NCBI GenBank assembly: GCA_903822975.1
Contig: CAIJRD010000002.1
Span: 558,001-622,000 of the forward strand
DNA length: 64,000 bases
Direction of reading: 5' to 3'
Source: an uncultured Sinobacteraceae bacterium
GTDB lineage: Bacteria > Pseudomonadota > Gammaproteobacteria > Nevskiales > Nevskiaceae
Shown here: positions 29,480 through 43,594 of the stretch, piece after piece
Numbering within the stretch: position 1 is the stretch's first letter
Layout: each line of letters begins with the position of its first letter
Position numbers and translations under genes: made by a program
The notes under the pieces: generated by a model
Database searches by the model: none
What the model was told of the DNA's origin: nothing
Seen by the model: the letters and a program-made list of their open reading frames with translations, nothing else

Positions 29480-32262
29480 TAGGTATTGGTTTCGCCATCG
29501 GCGGCGTCATCGGCCGCGTCATTGCCTGGCGCCGGGCCCTCGCCCGCCGACGGATCCGCGTCGGTCGCTGCATCCGGCAGCACCTCACCCGCCTCTGCCT
29601 CGACTTCGGCAGCTTCGATACGATCGAGGCCGACCAGCTTGTCGCCCTCGCTCGGACGTGCGATGCGCACACCTTGCGTGTTGCGGCCGAGTTGCTTGAT
29701 CTCGCTGGCGGCGATGCGGATCAGACGACCCCCATCCGAAATCAACATGATTTCGTGGCGGTCGTGCACTTCCACCGCACCGATCAGGCGACCGCTCTTG
29801 TCCGACAGCGCCTGTGCGATGACACCCTGGCCACCGCGGCCGCGCAACGGGAACTGCTGGATGACGGTGCGCTTGCCGTAGCCGGTTTCGGACACGGTAA
29901 GAATGTCTTCGCCGCGCGCCACCAGCAGCGCGATCACGCGCGCCTGGCCATCGGCGGCAACACTCGCGGTCTCGCCATCGACCTCGTCGATCACGTCCGC
30001 ATCGGGCGTGTCGGTCGTGTCGACCACTTCCACTTCATTTTCGGTAGCGCCGGATTCGTCTTCGCCCGCCATGCTCTTGAGCAGACGCATACCGCGCACG
30101 CCGGTGGCGCCGCGCCCCATCGAGCGGACGTCGGCCTCGTTGAAGCGGATCACGCGGCCGGTGTCGGAGAACAGCAGCACGTCGTCGGCGCCGGAGGTCA
30201 GCGCAACGCCGACCAGCTCGTCGTCGACGCGCAGATCGACCGCGATGATGCCGGCCGAGCGCGGACGCGAGAAATCTTCCAGCGGCGTCTTCTTCACGGT
30301 GCCGTTGCGCGTGGCCATGAACACGAACTGGCCGCTATCGAACTTCTTCACCGGCAACGCGGCGGTGATGCGCTCGCCATCTTCCAGCGGCACCATGTTG
30401 ACGATCGGCTTTCCGCGCGAACCGCTGGTGCCGGCCGGCAGATCGAACACGCGCAGCCAATACATGCGGCCGCGGCTTGAGAAACACAGCAGCCAATCGT
30501 GCGAATGCGCCGACCACAGGCCGTGCACGTAATCGGTGTCTTTGGTGGTCGCAGCGGTGCGGCCGCGGCCGCCGCGTCGCTGTACCTGGTACTCGGCCAA
30601 CGCCTGAGCCTTTACATAGCCCTCGTGCGACAGCGTGACGATCATTTCCTGCGGCGGGATCAGATCCTCGCGGTTCAGGTCGAGCCCGAACGCGGTGATC
30701 TCGGTGCGTCGCTTGTCGCCATACTGCTCGCGGATTTCCAGCAGTTCCGCGCGAATCACGGCCATCAAGCGCGCTTCTGAGCCGAGGATTTCGAGGTATT
30801 CGAGAATCGCTTCGAGCAGTTCGCGGTATTCCTCGTGAATCTTGTCCTGCTCGAGCCCGGTGAGGCGCTGCAGACGCAGTTCCAGAATCGCCTGGGCCTG
30901 CGCATCCGACAAACGATAGCCGCCTTCGACCAGACCGAACTGCTCGGCCAGATCAGCCGGGCGCGACGCATTAGCACCGGCGCGTTCGAGCATCGCCAGC
31001 ACCTGACCGGCTTTCCAGATGCGGCCGGTCAAACCCGCCTTGGCTTCGGCCGGACCGGCCGAATGACGGATCAGCGCAATCACTTCATCGATGTTGGCCA
31101 GCGCGACGGACAGGCCTTCCAATACGTGCGCACGCTCGCGCGCCTTGCGCAGCAGGTAGGCGGTGCGGCGGGTGACGACATCGCGGCGATGACGCAGGAA
31201 GATCTCGAGCAGCTGCTTGAGGCCCAGGGTCTTCGGCTGGCCGCCGTCGAGCGCGACCATGTTGATGCCGAACGCGGTCTGCAACTGGGTCTGCTGATAC
31301 AGGTTGTTCAGCACGACGTCGGCGTTCTGGTCGCGGCGCAGCTCGAACACCACGCGCATGCCGTCCTTGTCCGACTCGTCGCGGATTTCGGTAATGCCTT
31401 CGAGTTTCTTTTCCTTGATCAGCTCGGCGATGCGTTCCTGCAGCCGCGCCTTGTTGACCTGGTACGGCAGCTCGGTGACGACGATCGCCTCGCGCTCGCC
31501 GCCCTTTTCGAATTCTTCGATGTGGGTACGCGCGCGCAGCACGATGCGGCCACGGCCGGTGGCGTAGGCGTCGACCACACCGGCGGCATCGAGTATCAGT
31601 CCCGCGGTCGGGAAATCGGGGGCCGGCACCAACTTCATCAAGGCGGCGAGATCGAGCTCGGGGTTGTCGATCAGCGCGACGCAGGCGTCCATCACCTCGC
31701 CCAGGTTGTGCGGCGGGATATTGGTCGCCATGCCGACCGCGATGCCGGACGAGCCGTTGATCAGCAGCTGCGGGAAGCGCGCCGGCAGCACCACCGGCTC
31801 GGTATCTTTTTCGTCGTAGTTCGGGACGAAGTCGACGGTTTCGGAGTCGATATCGGACAGCAGCTCCGACGTCAGCCGCGCCATGCGGCACTCGGTGTAA
31901 CGCATCGCCGCCGGGCGATCGCCGTCGATCGAGCCGAAGTTACCCTGGCCGTCGATCAGCGGATAGCGCATCGAAAAATCCTGCGCCATGCGCACCAGCG
32001 CATCGTAGGCCGCGGTATCGCCGTGCGGGTGGTACTTACCGATGACGTCGCCGACCACGCGCGCGCACTTCATGTAGGCGCGATTCCAGGTGTTGTTCAG
32101 CTGGCTCTGTGCGAACAGGATGCGGCGATGCACCGGTTTCAGTCCGTCGCGCGCATCGGGCAGTGCACGCCCGATGATCACGCTCATCGCGTAGTCGAGA
32201 TACGACTTGCGCATCTCGTCTTCGAGATTGACGTTGAGGAGTTCCTTGGCGAAATCAGTCAT
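29479..32262 (-). CDS. gyrA: DNA gyrase subunit A
   Basis: [62 protein letters not shown]-terminal pinwheel repeats. Confidence 0.97.
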   Translation of the reverse strand: MTDFAKELLNVNLEDEMRKSYLDYAMSVIIGRALPDARDGLKPVHRRILFAQSQLNNTWNRAYMKCARVVGDVIGKYHPHGDTAAYDALVRMAQDFSMRYPLIDGQGNFGSIDGDRPAAMRYTECRMARLTSELLSDIDSETVDFVPNYDEKDTEPVVLPARFPQLLINGSSGIAVGMATNIPPHNLGEVMDACVALIDNPELDLAALMKLVPAPDFPTAGLILDAAGVVDAYATGRGRIVLRARTHIEEFEKGGEREAIVVTELPYQVNKARLQERIAELIKEKKLEGITEIRDESDKDGMRVVFELRRDQNADVVLNNLYQQTQLQTAFGINMVALDGGQPKTLGLKQLLEIFLRHRRDVVTRRTAYLLRKARERAHVLEGLSVALANIDEVIALIRHSAGPAEAKAGLTGRIWKAGQVLAMLERAGANASRPADLAEQFGLVEGGYRLSDAQAQAILELRLQRLTGLEQDKIHEEYRELLEAILEYLEILGSEARLMAVIRAELLEIREQYGDKRRTEITAFGLDLNREDLIPPQEMIVTLSHEGYVKAQALAEYQVQRRGGRGRTAATTKDTDYVHGLWSAHSHDWLLCFSSRGRMYWLRVFDLPAGTSGSRGKPIVNMVPLEDGERITAALPVKKFDSGQFVFMATRNGTVKKTPLEDFSRPRSAGIIAVDLRVDDELVGVALTSGADDVLLFSDTGRVIRFNEADVRSMGRGATGVRGMRLLKSMAGEDESGATENEVEVVDTTDTPDADVIDEVDGETASVAADGQARVIALLVARGEDILTVSETGYGKRTVIQQFPLRGRGGQGVIAQALSDKSGRLIGAVEVHDRHEIMLISDGGRLIRIAASEIKQLGRNTQGVRIARPSEGDKLVGLDRIEAAEVEAEAGEVLPDAATDADPSAGEGPAPGNDAADDAADGETNT

Positions 32263-32430
32263 GCAGGATTCGTTCGATTTACGGCGAAATTATCGGCAGT
32301 CCGCGAGGCGGCGGTCTGCCCTGTTATTCTGGGTGCTTAAAGGTCTGCAACACCGCAGATTTTAACACAGCAGGACCGCATCCCGGGCCTGCCCCGCCTG
32401 GGCCGAAACGGCTGCAGCAATTCGGGTTTT

Positions 32431-33636
32431 ATGGACTACGACGTAGCGATCATCGGCGCCGGCGCCGCCGGGCTGATGTGTGCGATCGAGGCCGGCCGTC
32501 GCGGCCGCCGGGTGGTCGTGCTGGAACACGCCAACCGCGCCGGCAAGAAGATCCTGATGTCGGGCGGCGGCCGCTGCAATTTCACCAATCTGTACGTGGA
32601 GCCGGGCAACTACCGCTCGCACAACCCGCACTTCTGCAAGTCCGCACTGGCGCGATACACGCAGTGGGACTTCATCGCGATGGTGGAACGCCACGGCATC
32701 GCCTACCACGAGAAGGAACTCGGACAGCTGTTCTGCGACGATTCCTCCAAGCAGATTCTGCAGATGCTGCTGGATGAATGCGCTGTTGCCGGCGTGCGGA
32801 TCGCGCTCGACTGCGAAGTTCAGAGGGTCGCGCGCGCCGACACCGCAGACACCGCAGACGCCGTCGTCAGCGCCGGCTTCGCCCTGCGCACCTCGATCGG
32901 CCCGATCGCCTGCCAGGCGCTGGTGGTGGCGACCGGTGGCCTGTCGATTCCGAAAATGGGTGCCACCGGCTTCGGCTACGAACTCGCGCGCCAGTTCGGT
33001 CACCGCGTGCTGGCCACCCGCGCCGGACTGGTCCCCCTGACCTTGAGCGGCACGCACCTCGATCGCTACGCCGATCTCAGCGGGCTGGCCCTGCCCATCG
33101 AGAGCCGCTGCAACGGCGAATCCTTCAAGGCTGGACTGCTATTCACGCATCGCGGCGTGAGCGGGCCTGCGATCCTGCAGATTTCCAGCTACTGGCAGCC
33201 GGGCGATGAATTGCTGCTGGATCTGCTGCCGGACGCGAACGCGTTCGAGCGTCTGGCGGATGCCCAGCGCGAGCGTCCGGCCACCGAGCTGAAGACAGTG
33301 CTGGCGGAATGGCTACCCAAGCGCCTCGCCCAACGCCTGTGCGAACTGGCGTTCGAAAATCTGCCGCTGCGTCAGTACCGGCTTGCGCGCCTGCGCGAGA
33401 TTGCCGAGCAGCTGCATGCCTGGGCGATCATCGCCAGCGGGACCGAGGGCTATCGCACCGCCGAGGTCACGCTCGGGGGTGTGGATACCGACGAGCTGTC
33501 GTCCGCCACGATGGAATCGCGCCTGCAGCGCGGCCTTTACTTCATCGGCGAAGTGGTCGACGTGACCGGTCACCTGGGCGGTTTCAATTTCCAGTGGGCC
33601 TGGGCCTCGGGTCACGCCGCCGGCATCGTGGTCTAG
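32431..33636 (+). CDS. NAD(P)/FAD-dependent oxidoreductase, HI0933/YhiN family
   Basis: DYDVAIIGAGAAGLMCAIEAGRRGRRVVVLEHANRAGKKILMSGGGRCNFTN; C-terminal GGFNFQWAWASGHAAG. Confidence 0.93.
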   Translation: MDYDVAIIGAGAAGLMCAIEAGRRGRRVVVLEHANRAGKKILMSGGGRCNFTNLYVEPGNYRSHNPHFCKSALARYTQWDFIAMVERHGIAYHEKELGQLFCDDSSKQILQMLLDECAVAGVRIALDCEVQRVARADTADTADAVVSAGFALRTSIGPIACQALVVATGGLSIPKMGATGFGYELARQFGHRVLATRAGLVPLTLSGTHLDRYADLSGLALPIESRCNGESFKAGLLFTHRGVSGPAILQISSYWQPGDELLLDLLPDANAFERLADAQRERPATELKTVLAEWLPKRLAQRLCELAFENLPLRQYRLARLREIAEQLHAWAIIASGTEGYRTAEVTLGGVDTDELSSATMESRLQRGLYFIGEVVDVTGHLGGFNFQWAWASGHAAGIVV

Positions 33637-33805
33637 CCGACCGCGCAGTCCGCAATGTGCGTGCGTGTGTCGATCATGAACACGCAAGCCTTGCGGACAC
33701 GACACGCACGACCATAGTCCCAGGCACCTCACTGAAGCCTGCAGGTCGGCGCGGTCTGGATGAGGAGTCGGCGGATCGACCAGGCGATCAATCCGAGCAC
33801 ACATA

Positions 33806-33842
33806 AAAAAAGCGGGCTTCCCGTGCGAGGAAGCCCGCTTCG
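33806..33842 (-). terminator. Rho-independent terminator downstream of the acyl-CoA dehydrogenase
   Basis: Minus strand AAGCGGGCTTCC-TCGCACG-GGAAGCCCGCTTTTTTT. Confidence 0.85.
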
Positions 33843-33859
33843 TCATTCCAGCAAAAACC

Positions 33860-35653
<1,794 letters not shown>

Positions 35654-35852
35654 TGAGTGACTCCTGATAAGGCGAAAAAAGGTTTTGGGAACGGCGACAA
35701 TACTGTGCCGTATGGTCAAAGGCGCGCTAGATTAGCCGAAGTCTTCGTAGCCGGCCATAGCCGGTCGACGAACTGCCACTCGCGGCTTACGAATCACCCG
35801 ACCTCCCCGCTGGTTGTTACCCCGCGCGTCGGGAGCAATGCCGGCCGCGGCT

Positions 35853-36574
35853 CTAAAGCTTCTTGGCTTGGCGAGCTTCGATCTGCTCGACTTGGGTCAA
35901 GGCCACTCGATTTCGGAGATAGTTTGGGACCAGACGACTCGCGTCGACCGCGCGTCCGGCGGCAAACTCCGGCTGACCCAGCTTCAGTGCGGCAGCCGCA
36001 TGCGGCAGCGCGGCGCTGTCGACAATGGACGGTGCAGACGGCAGTCGCGCGAGCAGTGCTTCCCCATATGCCGCCCAACCGCTGCCGACCGCGGCAATCG
36101 GCCCGGACTGCATCGAGGCCAACAATGCCGGAGCAGTCCAATCCGCCGGCGTGATGACGGATTCGTCGCCCGCCAGCCGAGCCAAGCCCAGTTCCTCGCG
36201 ATAGGCGCCGACATAGATCTGGTCCATGCGCGCATCGATCGCGGCCAGTGCGGTCGTAGCACCCGCCTCGATCGCCGACTGCGCCAGCATCGCCAGCGAA
36301 GAAATTCCCACCACCGGGCGATCGACGCCCAGCGCAAGCCCTTTCACGAAGGCCACACCGATGCGCACGCCGGCAAAGCTGCCCGGACCCACTCCGGCAA
36401 CGATGCCGTCGAGTTGTGTCGGAACGATGCCGGCCTCGGCCAGCAGCGCGGCAAACATCGCCGGCAGGCGCTGCGAATGCGTACGACCCGCCAGTTCGAA
36501 TCGTTCGTGGATCGCGCCATCGAGCAGAAGTGCTACCGAACAGGCTTCGGTTGCAGTGTCGATTGCAAGCAGTT

Positions 36575-36578
<4 letters not shown>
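35853..36578 (-). CDS. tsaB: tRNA t6A37 threonylcarbamoyladenosine synthesis protein TsaB
   Basis: MKLLAIDTATEACSVALLLDG...GRTHSQRLPAMF...VGVGPGSFAGVRIGVAFVKGLA-type pattern. Confidence 0.93.
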
Positions 36579-38676
<2,098 letters not shown>

Positions 38677-38680
<4 letters not shown>

Positions 38681-39270
38681 GGTGATGCGCTGAGCGCTCG
38701 TGCCGACTGGTCCGCCTGCGCCTGCGCGCGCATCGCCCCGCTGGTGTCGCCCTGCGCCTGACGCGCGGCGGCGATGATGCGCCAGTTGCCCGCGTCGACG
38801 TACGGATTACCGCGACCCAGGCTGGACGATTTCTGCGCGGCGGCTTCGGCCTGATCCGGCTGCTGAAGATTCAGCTGCGTATCGGCCAGCGACTGCCAGA
38901 TGAATGCATTCCTCGGATCGACATGCAGTGCGCGCTGCAGCAGTGCCAACGCCTGGTCCGCATGCCCGGCCGCACGTGCGGCTTGCGCCTGCTTGTAGAG
39001 ATACAGCGCCGCACTGCTGACACCGCTGTCCTGAATCGTTTTCGGATAGTTCGTCTGCAGCGGGGGTGACTGGATCACCGGCGGCGGAACTGAGGGCGAC
39101 TGCGACGGCGGCGCACCGGCATTGCCAGAGGCCTGTTGCGATGGCATTGGGTAGGTCGTGCCGATCGGCTGCCGCTCCGGTTCGCTGAAGCAGGCGACCA
39201 GCGTGGCCGACAGCAGCAGCGCAACAGCGAGCGAGGCACGCTGCCGCGAAATCCGCAGAACCCTCTGCAT
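38677..39270 (-). CDS. Tetratricopeptide-repeat lipoprotein
   Basis: Signal/lipobox SLAVALLLSATLVACFSEPE; SSAALYLYKQAQAARAAGHADQALALLQRALHVDPRNAFIWQSLADTQLNLQQPDQAE. Confidence 0.8.
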
Positions 39271-41597
39271 CACTTGAAGATGTCCTTGAGCCAGTTCAGA
39301 GGTCCGGATTTTGCCGCATCGGCGCAAGCCGCGTACTGCTCTGGAACGTGCCCGCGCATGAACGGCACGACGATGCTGCCGCCACAGGCCTGATCGGCAC
39401 GCAAACCGGTTTGCGGGTCGATCGCGGCTTCCTCCACATCGGCCGGTGCCAGCGGATCGATGCCGCGCGCATGCAGATCGCGCATGAGCCGGCCCCAGAT
39501 ACGCAGCGCGCCCGCCGCGCCATCGAGACCGATCGGCTTGTTGTCGTCGCGCCCGACCCAGATCACCGCGACCCGATCGGCACCGAAGCCGGCGAACCAG
39601 CTGTCGCGCATGTCTTCGGTGGTGCCGGTTTTGCCGGCAAACACTTGCCCTGGCGGCAACACGCTGGCGGCCCAGCGCGCGGTACCCAGTTCGATGACTT
39701 TTCGCATCGCCCAGGTCGTCAGGTAAACCGGGCCCTCGGGGAGCGCCTGTTTGACCTTGAAGCCGTAGCGGCTCAGCGGCTGGCCATCCTTGGTCAGCAC
39801 CTCGCGAATCGCCAGCAGTGGAGTTTCGTAGCCGCCGGCGGCGAGCGTCGAATAAATCTGCGCGACGTCGAGCGGCGCCATGCCGATCGCACCGAGGAAA
39901 ATCGACGGCACTTCCGGCACGTTGTCGAAACCGGCGGCGGAAAATGTGTGCCGCACGGGATTGATGCCGACCTGCAGTCCGAGTGCAACCGTGGGCAGGT
40001 TGTAACTCTTCGCCAGCGCCATGTAGAGCGGCGTCGGGCCATGCAATTGATGATCGTAATTCTTCGGCGACCAGATCTGCCCGTTTGGCAGCTTCAGATC
40101 GATCGGCTCGTCGTTCAGCATCGTCTGCAGGTTAAAGCGATCCGGGTCCGACAGCGCGGTGAGATACAGGAACGGTTTTGCCAGCGATCCGATCGGACGC
40201 TGCGCATCGATCGCACGATTGAACCCTTCATATCGTGTGTCGCGACCGCCGACTGCTGCGAGCACTTCACCGCCTTCGACTGAAGTCACGACTCCGGCGG
40301 CTTCGAGTGTGTCGGCCGGCAGTCGGCGACTCTTCTCCAGCTCCGGAAGGTCCGCGACCACGCGCGTTTCGAGCGCGTCCTGCACGCGCGGATCAAGTGT
40401 TGTGAAGACGCGCAGGCCTTCGTTGGTGAGATCTTCTTCCTTGTACAGACCGTTGAGCTGGCGCCGCACCAGGTCGACGAAACCAGGGTAGCGCTCGGCA
40501 CCGCCGCTGCCTGCCTTTGCGACACCCAGCGGGCTGGCGATCGCCGCCTCGACTTCGTCCGGGCGGATGTAGCCAGCGTCACCCATCAGTTTCAGAATCA
40601 GGTTGCGTCGCGCCAACACCAGATCCGGATTGCGCCGCGGGTTGTACAGGCTGGGGCCCTTCACGATCGCCACCAGGAGTGCCACTTCCTGTGGCTGCAG
40701 TTCGTTGATCGGCTTGTTGAAGTAGAACTGGCTGGCCAGACCGAATCCGTGCACCGCACGCGGACCATCCTGACCGAGCGAAACCTCGTTCAGATAGGCC
40801 TCGAGGATGTCGTCTTTGCTGACATGCCGCTCCAGCAGCAGCGACATGAATGCTTCGGTGATCTTGCGCTTGAAGGTCTGCGCTTTGGTCAGGAACAGGT
40901 TGCGCACCAACTGCTGCGTAATGGTGCTGGCACCTTCCTTGGTGCGACCGGCGCGCAAGTTGGCGAATGCCGCGCGCAGAATGCCGCGGATACTGATACC
41001 GGAATGGTCGTAGAACCCGTGGTCCTCAACCAGCACCAGCGTTTGCGGCAACAGCTTCGGCACTTCGCCGAGCTTCACCAGTACGCGGTCTTCGCCGCTA
41101 CGTGTGGGATAAATGCTGCCGATCAGCATCGGATCGAGCCGCACCAGATCGAGTTTCTCGTCGCTGCCGAGCACTCGTACCAGGCCTAAGCCCTTGGCAT
41201 CGCCACCGACGGCAATCCGACGCTCATCACGCGGGCCATCCCAATAATTGAAGGCGCGCAGATCAATACGTATTTCGTTTTTGCCTGCGACATAACTGCC
41301 GGGGCCGTACAGTTCGTCGGCACCGCGATAACCGAGGCGGTCGAGTTCGGTTTTCAATTCGGCCAGCGAAATCGGCGCGCCTGGATAAAGCTCCAGTGGT
41401 GCCGCATAGATCTGCGCCGGCAACACCCAGCGCACGGCCGCAAAGCGGGTGCGGACGTCCTGGTCGAGCTTGACCAGCGAGATCGCGAACGCCACCAAGG
41501 CCAGACTGGCGGCGACGATGCCGGCGACCAGCAGTCGGTTCAGCCAGGGACCGGATTGATTTGCCGACGAACGCCGGGAAGGAATTTTTCGCGCCAT
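39270..41597 (-). CDS. mrcB: Penicillin-binding protein 1B (bifunctional transglycosylase/transpeptidase)
   Basis: EDHGFYDHSGISIRGILRAAFANLRAGRTKEGASTITQQLVRNLFL; RPIGSLAKPFLYL; GKTGTTEDMRDSWFAGF. Confidence 0.95.
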   Translation of the reverse strand: MARKIPSRRSSANQSGPWLNRLLVAGIVAASLALVAFAISLVKLDQDVRTRFAAVRWVLPAQIYAAPLELYPGAPISLAELKTELDRLGYRGADELYGPGSYVAGKNEIRIDLRAFNYWDGPRDERRIAVGGDAKGLGLVRVLGSDEKLDLVRLDPMLIGSIYPTRSGEDRVLVKLGEVPKLLPQTLVLVEDHGFYDHSGISIRGILRAAFANLRAGRTKEGASTITQQLVRNLFLTKAQTFKRKITEAFMSLLLERHVSKDDILEAYLNEVSLGQDGPRAVHGFGLASQFYFNKPINELQPQEVALLVAIVKGPSLYNPRRNPDLVLARRNLILKLMGDAGYIRPDEVEAAIASPLGVAKAGSGGAERYPGFVDLVRRQLNGLYKEEDLTNEGLRVFTTLDPRVQDALETRVVADLPELEKSRRLPADTLEAAGVVTSVEGGEVLAAVGGRDTRYEGFNRAIDAQRPIGSLAKPFLYLTALSDPDRFNLQTMLNDEPIDLKLPNGQIWSPKNYDHQLHGPTPLYMALAKSYNLPTVALGLQVGINPVRHTFSAAGFDNVPEVPSIFLGAIGMAPLDVAQIYSTLAAGGYETPLLAIREVLTKDGQPLSRYGFKVKQALPEGPVYLTTWAMRKVIELGTARWAASVLPPGQVFAGKTGTTEDMRDSWFAGFGADRVAVIWVGRDDNKPIGLDGAAGALRIWGRLMRDLHARGIDPLAPADVEEAAIDPQTGLRADQACGGSIVVPFMRGHVPEQYAACADAAKSGPLNWLKDIFK

Positions 41598-41643
41598 TGA
41601 GCGCGCAATGATAAGGCCTGACGCGCGCTGCCGGGTTGCAGGA

Positions 41644-42360
41644 CTAGTAGTTCTCGCCCTTAACCTCGCGCTCCATCGCTTCGAGACCGATGTGGCGAAC
41701 GTCCTTGCCCTTGACTAGGTAGATCACGTACTCGGCAATGTTCCGCGCGTGGTCGCCGATGCGTTCGAGCGAGCGAACCGACCAGATGATGTCCATCACG
41801 CGACGGATCGTGCGCGGGTCTTCCATCATGAAGGTGATGCACTGGCGCATCAGGCCTTCGTATTCGCGGTCCACCGCGAGATCTTCGCGCGCCACCGCCA
41901 GTGCGGCCTCGGCGTCGACGCGTGCGAATGCGTCGAGCGCATCGCGCACCATCTGGCTGACGTGCTTCGACAGGTAGCCGACTTCGACCAGCGGACCGCT
42001 GCGCTCCTGCGAAGCCAGATCCGTCGCCATCCGCGCGATCTTCTCGGCCTCGTCGCCGATGCGTTCGAGGTCGGTGATGGTCTTGATCACCGCGTAGACC
42101 AGTCGAAGGTCTCCGGCGGTGGGCTGGCGCCGCGCCAGAATGCCGCTGCACTCTTCGTCGATCAGCACTTCCATGCGATTGACCTTGAGATCGTTCTGGA
42201 CCACTTCCTCGCCCAGCAGGCCATCGGCCTCCATCAGCGCGCGCGTAGCATCGACGATCTGCTGCTCGACCAACCCGCCCATCGCCAGCACGCGCTGACG
42301 GACGTCTTCCAGTTCAGCGTTGAACTGCGTGGAGATGTGGCTTTTGTAGGACGTGGTCAT
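41644..42360 (-). CDS. phoU: Phosphate signaling complex protein PhoU
   Basis: MTTSYKSHISTQFNAELEDVRQRVLAMGGLVEQQIVDATRALMEADGLLGEEVVQND..., two PhoU repeats. Confidence 0.93.
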   Translation of the reverse strand: MTTSYKSHISTQFNAELEDVRQRVLAMGGLVEQQIVDATRALMEADGLLGEEVVQNDLKVNRMEVLIDEECSGILARRQPTAGDLRLVYAVIKTITDLERIGDEAEKIARMATDLASQERSGPLVEVGYLSKHVSQMVRDALDAFARVDAEAALAVAREDLAVDREYEGLMRQCITFMMEDPRTIRRVMDIIWSVRSLERIGDHARNIAEYVIYLVKGKDVRHIGLEAMEREVKGENY

Positions 42361-42522
42361 TGAAGTTATGGACTCGTGGTGCGCTTGACCCGGACCGTCC
42401 GAACGGCATGGGGCTGCCTGATTATCGCTCTTGTAGCGGCTGCAGTTTTGCAGAATTGCGACCGCCGCGCGAGGCCACGCTCGGCCCAAAGCGTAACAAG
42501 GCTTGCAGCTTAAAAAAACACT

Positions 42523-42540
42523 GTGACATCGGGGTTACAG
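42523..42540 (-). promoter_or_regulatory. Candidate Pho box upstream of phoU
   Basis: Minus strand CTGTAAC-CCCG-ATGTCAC, half-sites 11 bp apart, about 165 bp before the phoU ATG. Confidence 0.45.
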
Positions 42541-42596
42541 TCCGACACAGCGTTGCACCGACGGTGCGGACCGTCGGCATAAGCGCCTGGCGCACG

Positions 42597-42998
42597 CTAG
42601 GGTTGCGCGGCTGCGCTCACCGCGGGTGTGAACGCGGCCAGCGCCAAGTAGCCGGCCAAAATTACCCCGGCAACCGCAACGCCGAGATTCGCGATCAGGG
42701 CCAGACTGGCAAAACGACTGGAAGGCCGATCGCGTAACGGAATCTCCGCGACCACCGCATGGAAGGCTCGCGTCGACAGCACCGCCAGCACTGCGGAGAA
42801 CAGCACCAGTGCCAGACCGATCCAAAACGAGGCGCCATGGCTCACCGCTTGCGCCGATGGCGGCATCATCAGCCGCAGCAGCAGACCGAAACGCTCGATG
42901 ACGAAGCCAAAGCCCATCATCGCCAGACAGGTTCGGTTCCAAGCCAACAGCGAACGCTCGGCGGCGAGGAATACCCGTGGATCGAAGGATTCGGCCAT
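42597..42998 (-). CDS. DUF202 / YidH-family membrane protein
   Basis: 133 aa; FLAAERSLLAWNRTCLAMMGFGFVIERFGL, three TM segments. Confidence 0.85.
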   Translation of the reverse strand: MAESFDPRVFLAAERSLLAWNRTCLAMMGFGFVIERFGLLLRLMMPPSAQAVSHGASFWIGLALVLFSAVLAVLSTRAFHAVVAEIPLRDRPSSRFASLALIANLGVAVAGVILAGYLALAAFTPAVSAAAQP

Positions 42999-43112
42999 TA
43001 CTGCATTACAGGTTTGCTCGAGACCCAGCCGCCGTCGCTTGCGCCGAGACCGACAATAAAGAGGTCGACCTTGCGCACATCGCCGGACCGTCAGCCATGC
43101 GACGCGCCCCGT

Positions 43113-43508
43113 TCAAGGCGAGGACGGCAGCCCACTGCCGGGAAGCGCTTCGGGCGGTGCCGAGTTGGCGCCCTCCATCATCTTGCGCTGCTGACCACTG
43201 GCGCTGTTCGGGTCCGAATGCGTGGCGAGATAGTCGCGGGCCTTCGCCGAGGCATCTTTGGTCGGCGGCGTATTGGTGCCGGGCAATGACCGCTTGGTAC
43301 GCGCGAGGCGTCGGTCGGCGCGACTCAGCGGATCGGTGCTGCGCTGGACATTGACGCCGGGCAAGGTTGTCATCGGCAGATTTCCCGCCGGTACCGTTGC
43401 GGGTGTCGTATCGACCCGCTTCTGCGGCACCTGATCGGTATCCGCGATCGCGCCGCGTTGCGCCAGCACCGACAACACCAAGAGCGTGAACAGTTGCGTG
43501 TAGCGCAT
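43113..43508 (-). CDS. Small predicted secreted protein of unknown function
   Basis: 131 aa with signal peptide MRYTQLFTLLVLSVLAQRGAIA; family not recognised. Confidence 0.5.
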   Translation of the reverse strand: MRYTQLFTLLVLSVLAQRGAIADTDQVPQKRVDTTPATVPAGNLPMTTLPGVNVQRSTDPLSRADRRLARTKRSLPGTNTPPTKDASAKARDYLATHSDPNSASGQQRKMMEGANSAPPEALPGSGLPSSP

Positions 43509-43594
43509 CGGATGTCTCCTCCAGAAACTGCAGCATCGTTATGACGGCGAGCATAGCGCGTGGCCGGGTCGGTTCACGGCCGCACCCGTTGCGA

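Noticed and set aside
27830-29482. 550-aa plus-strand ORF
   Set aside because: Antisense to the LOG gene and serC, with no coding-like motifs.
32118-32262. Quinolone-resistance change in GyrA (GDTAAYD)
   Set aside because: Thr at the position equivalent to E. coli Ser83 is wild type in some gammaproteobacteria, and the Asp87 equivalent is kept; no basis to call resistance.
30835-32340. 501-aa plus-strand ORF
   Set aside because: Antisense to gyrA.
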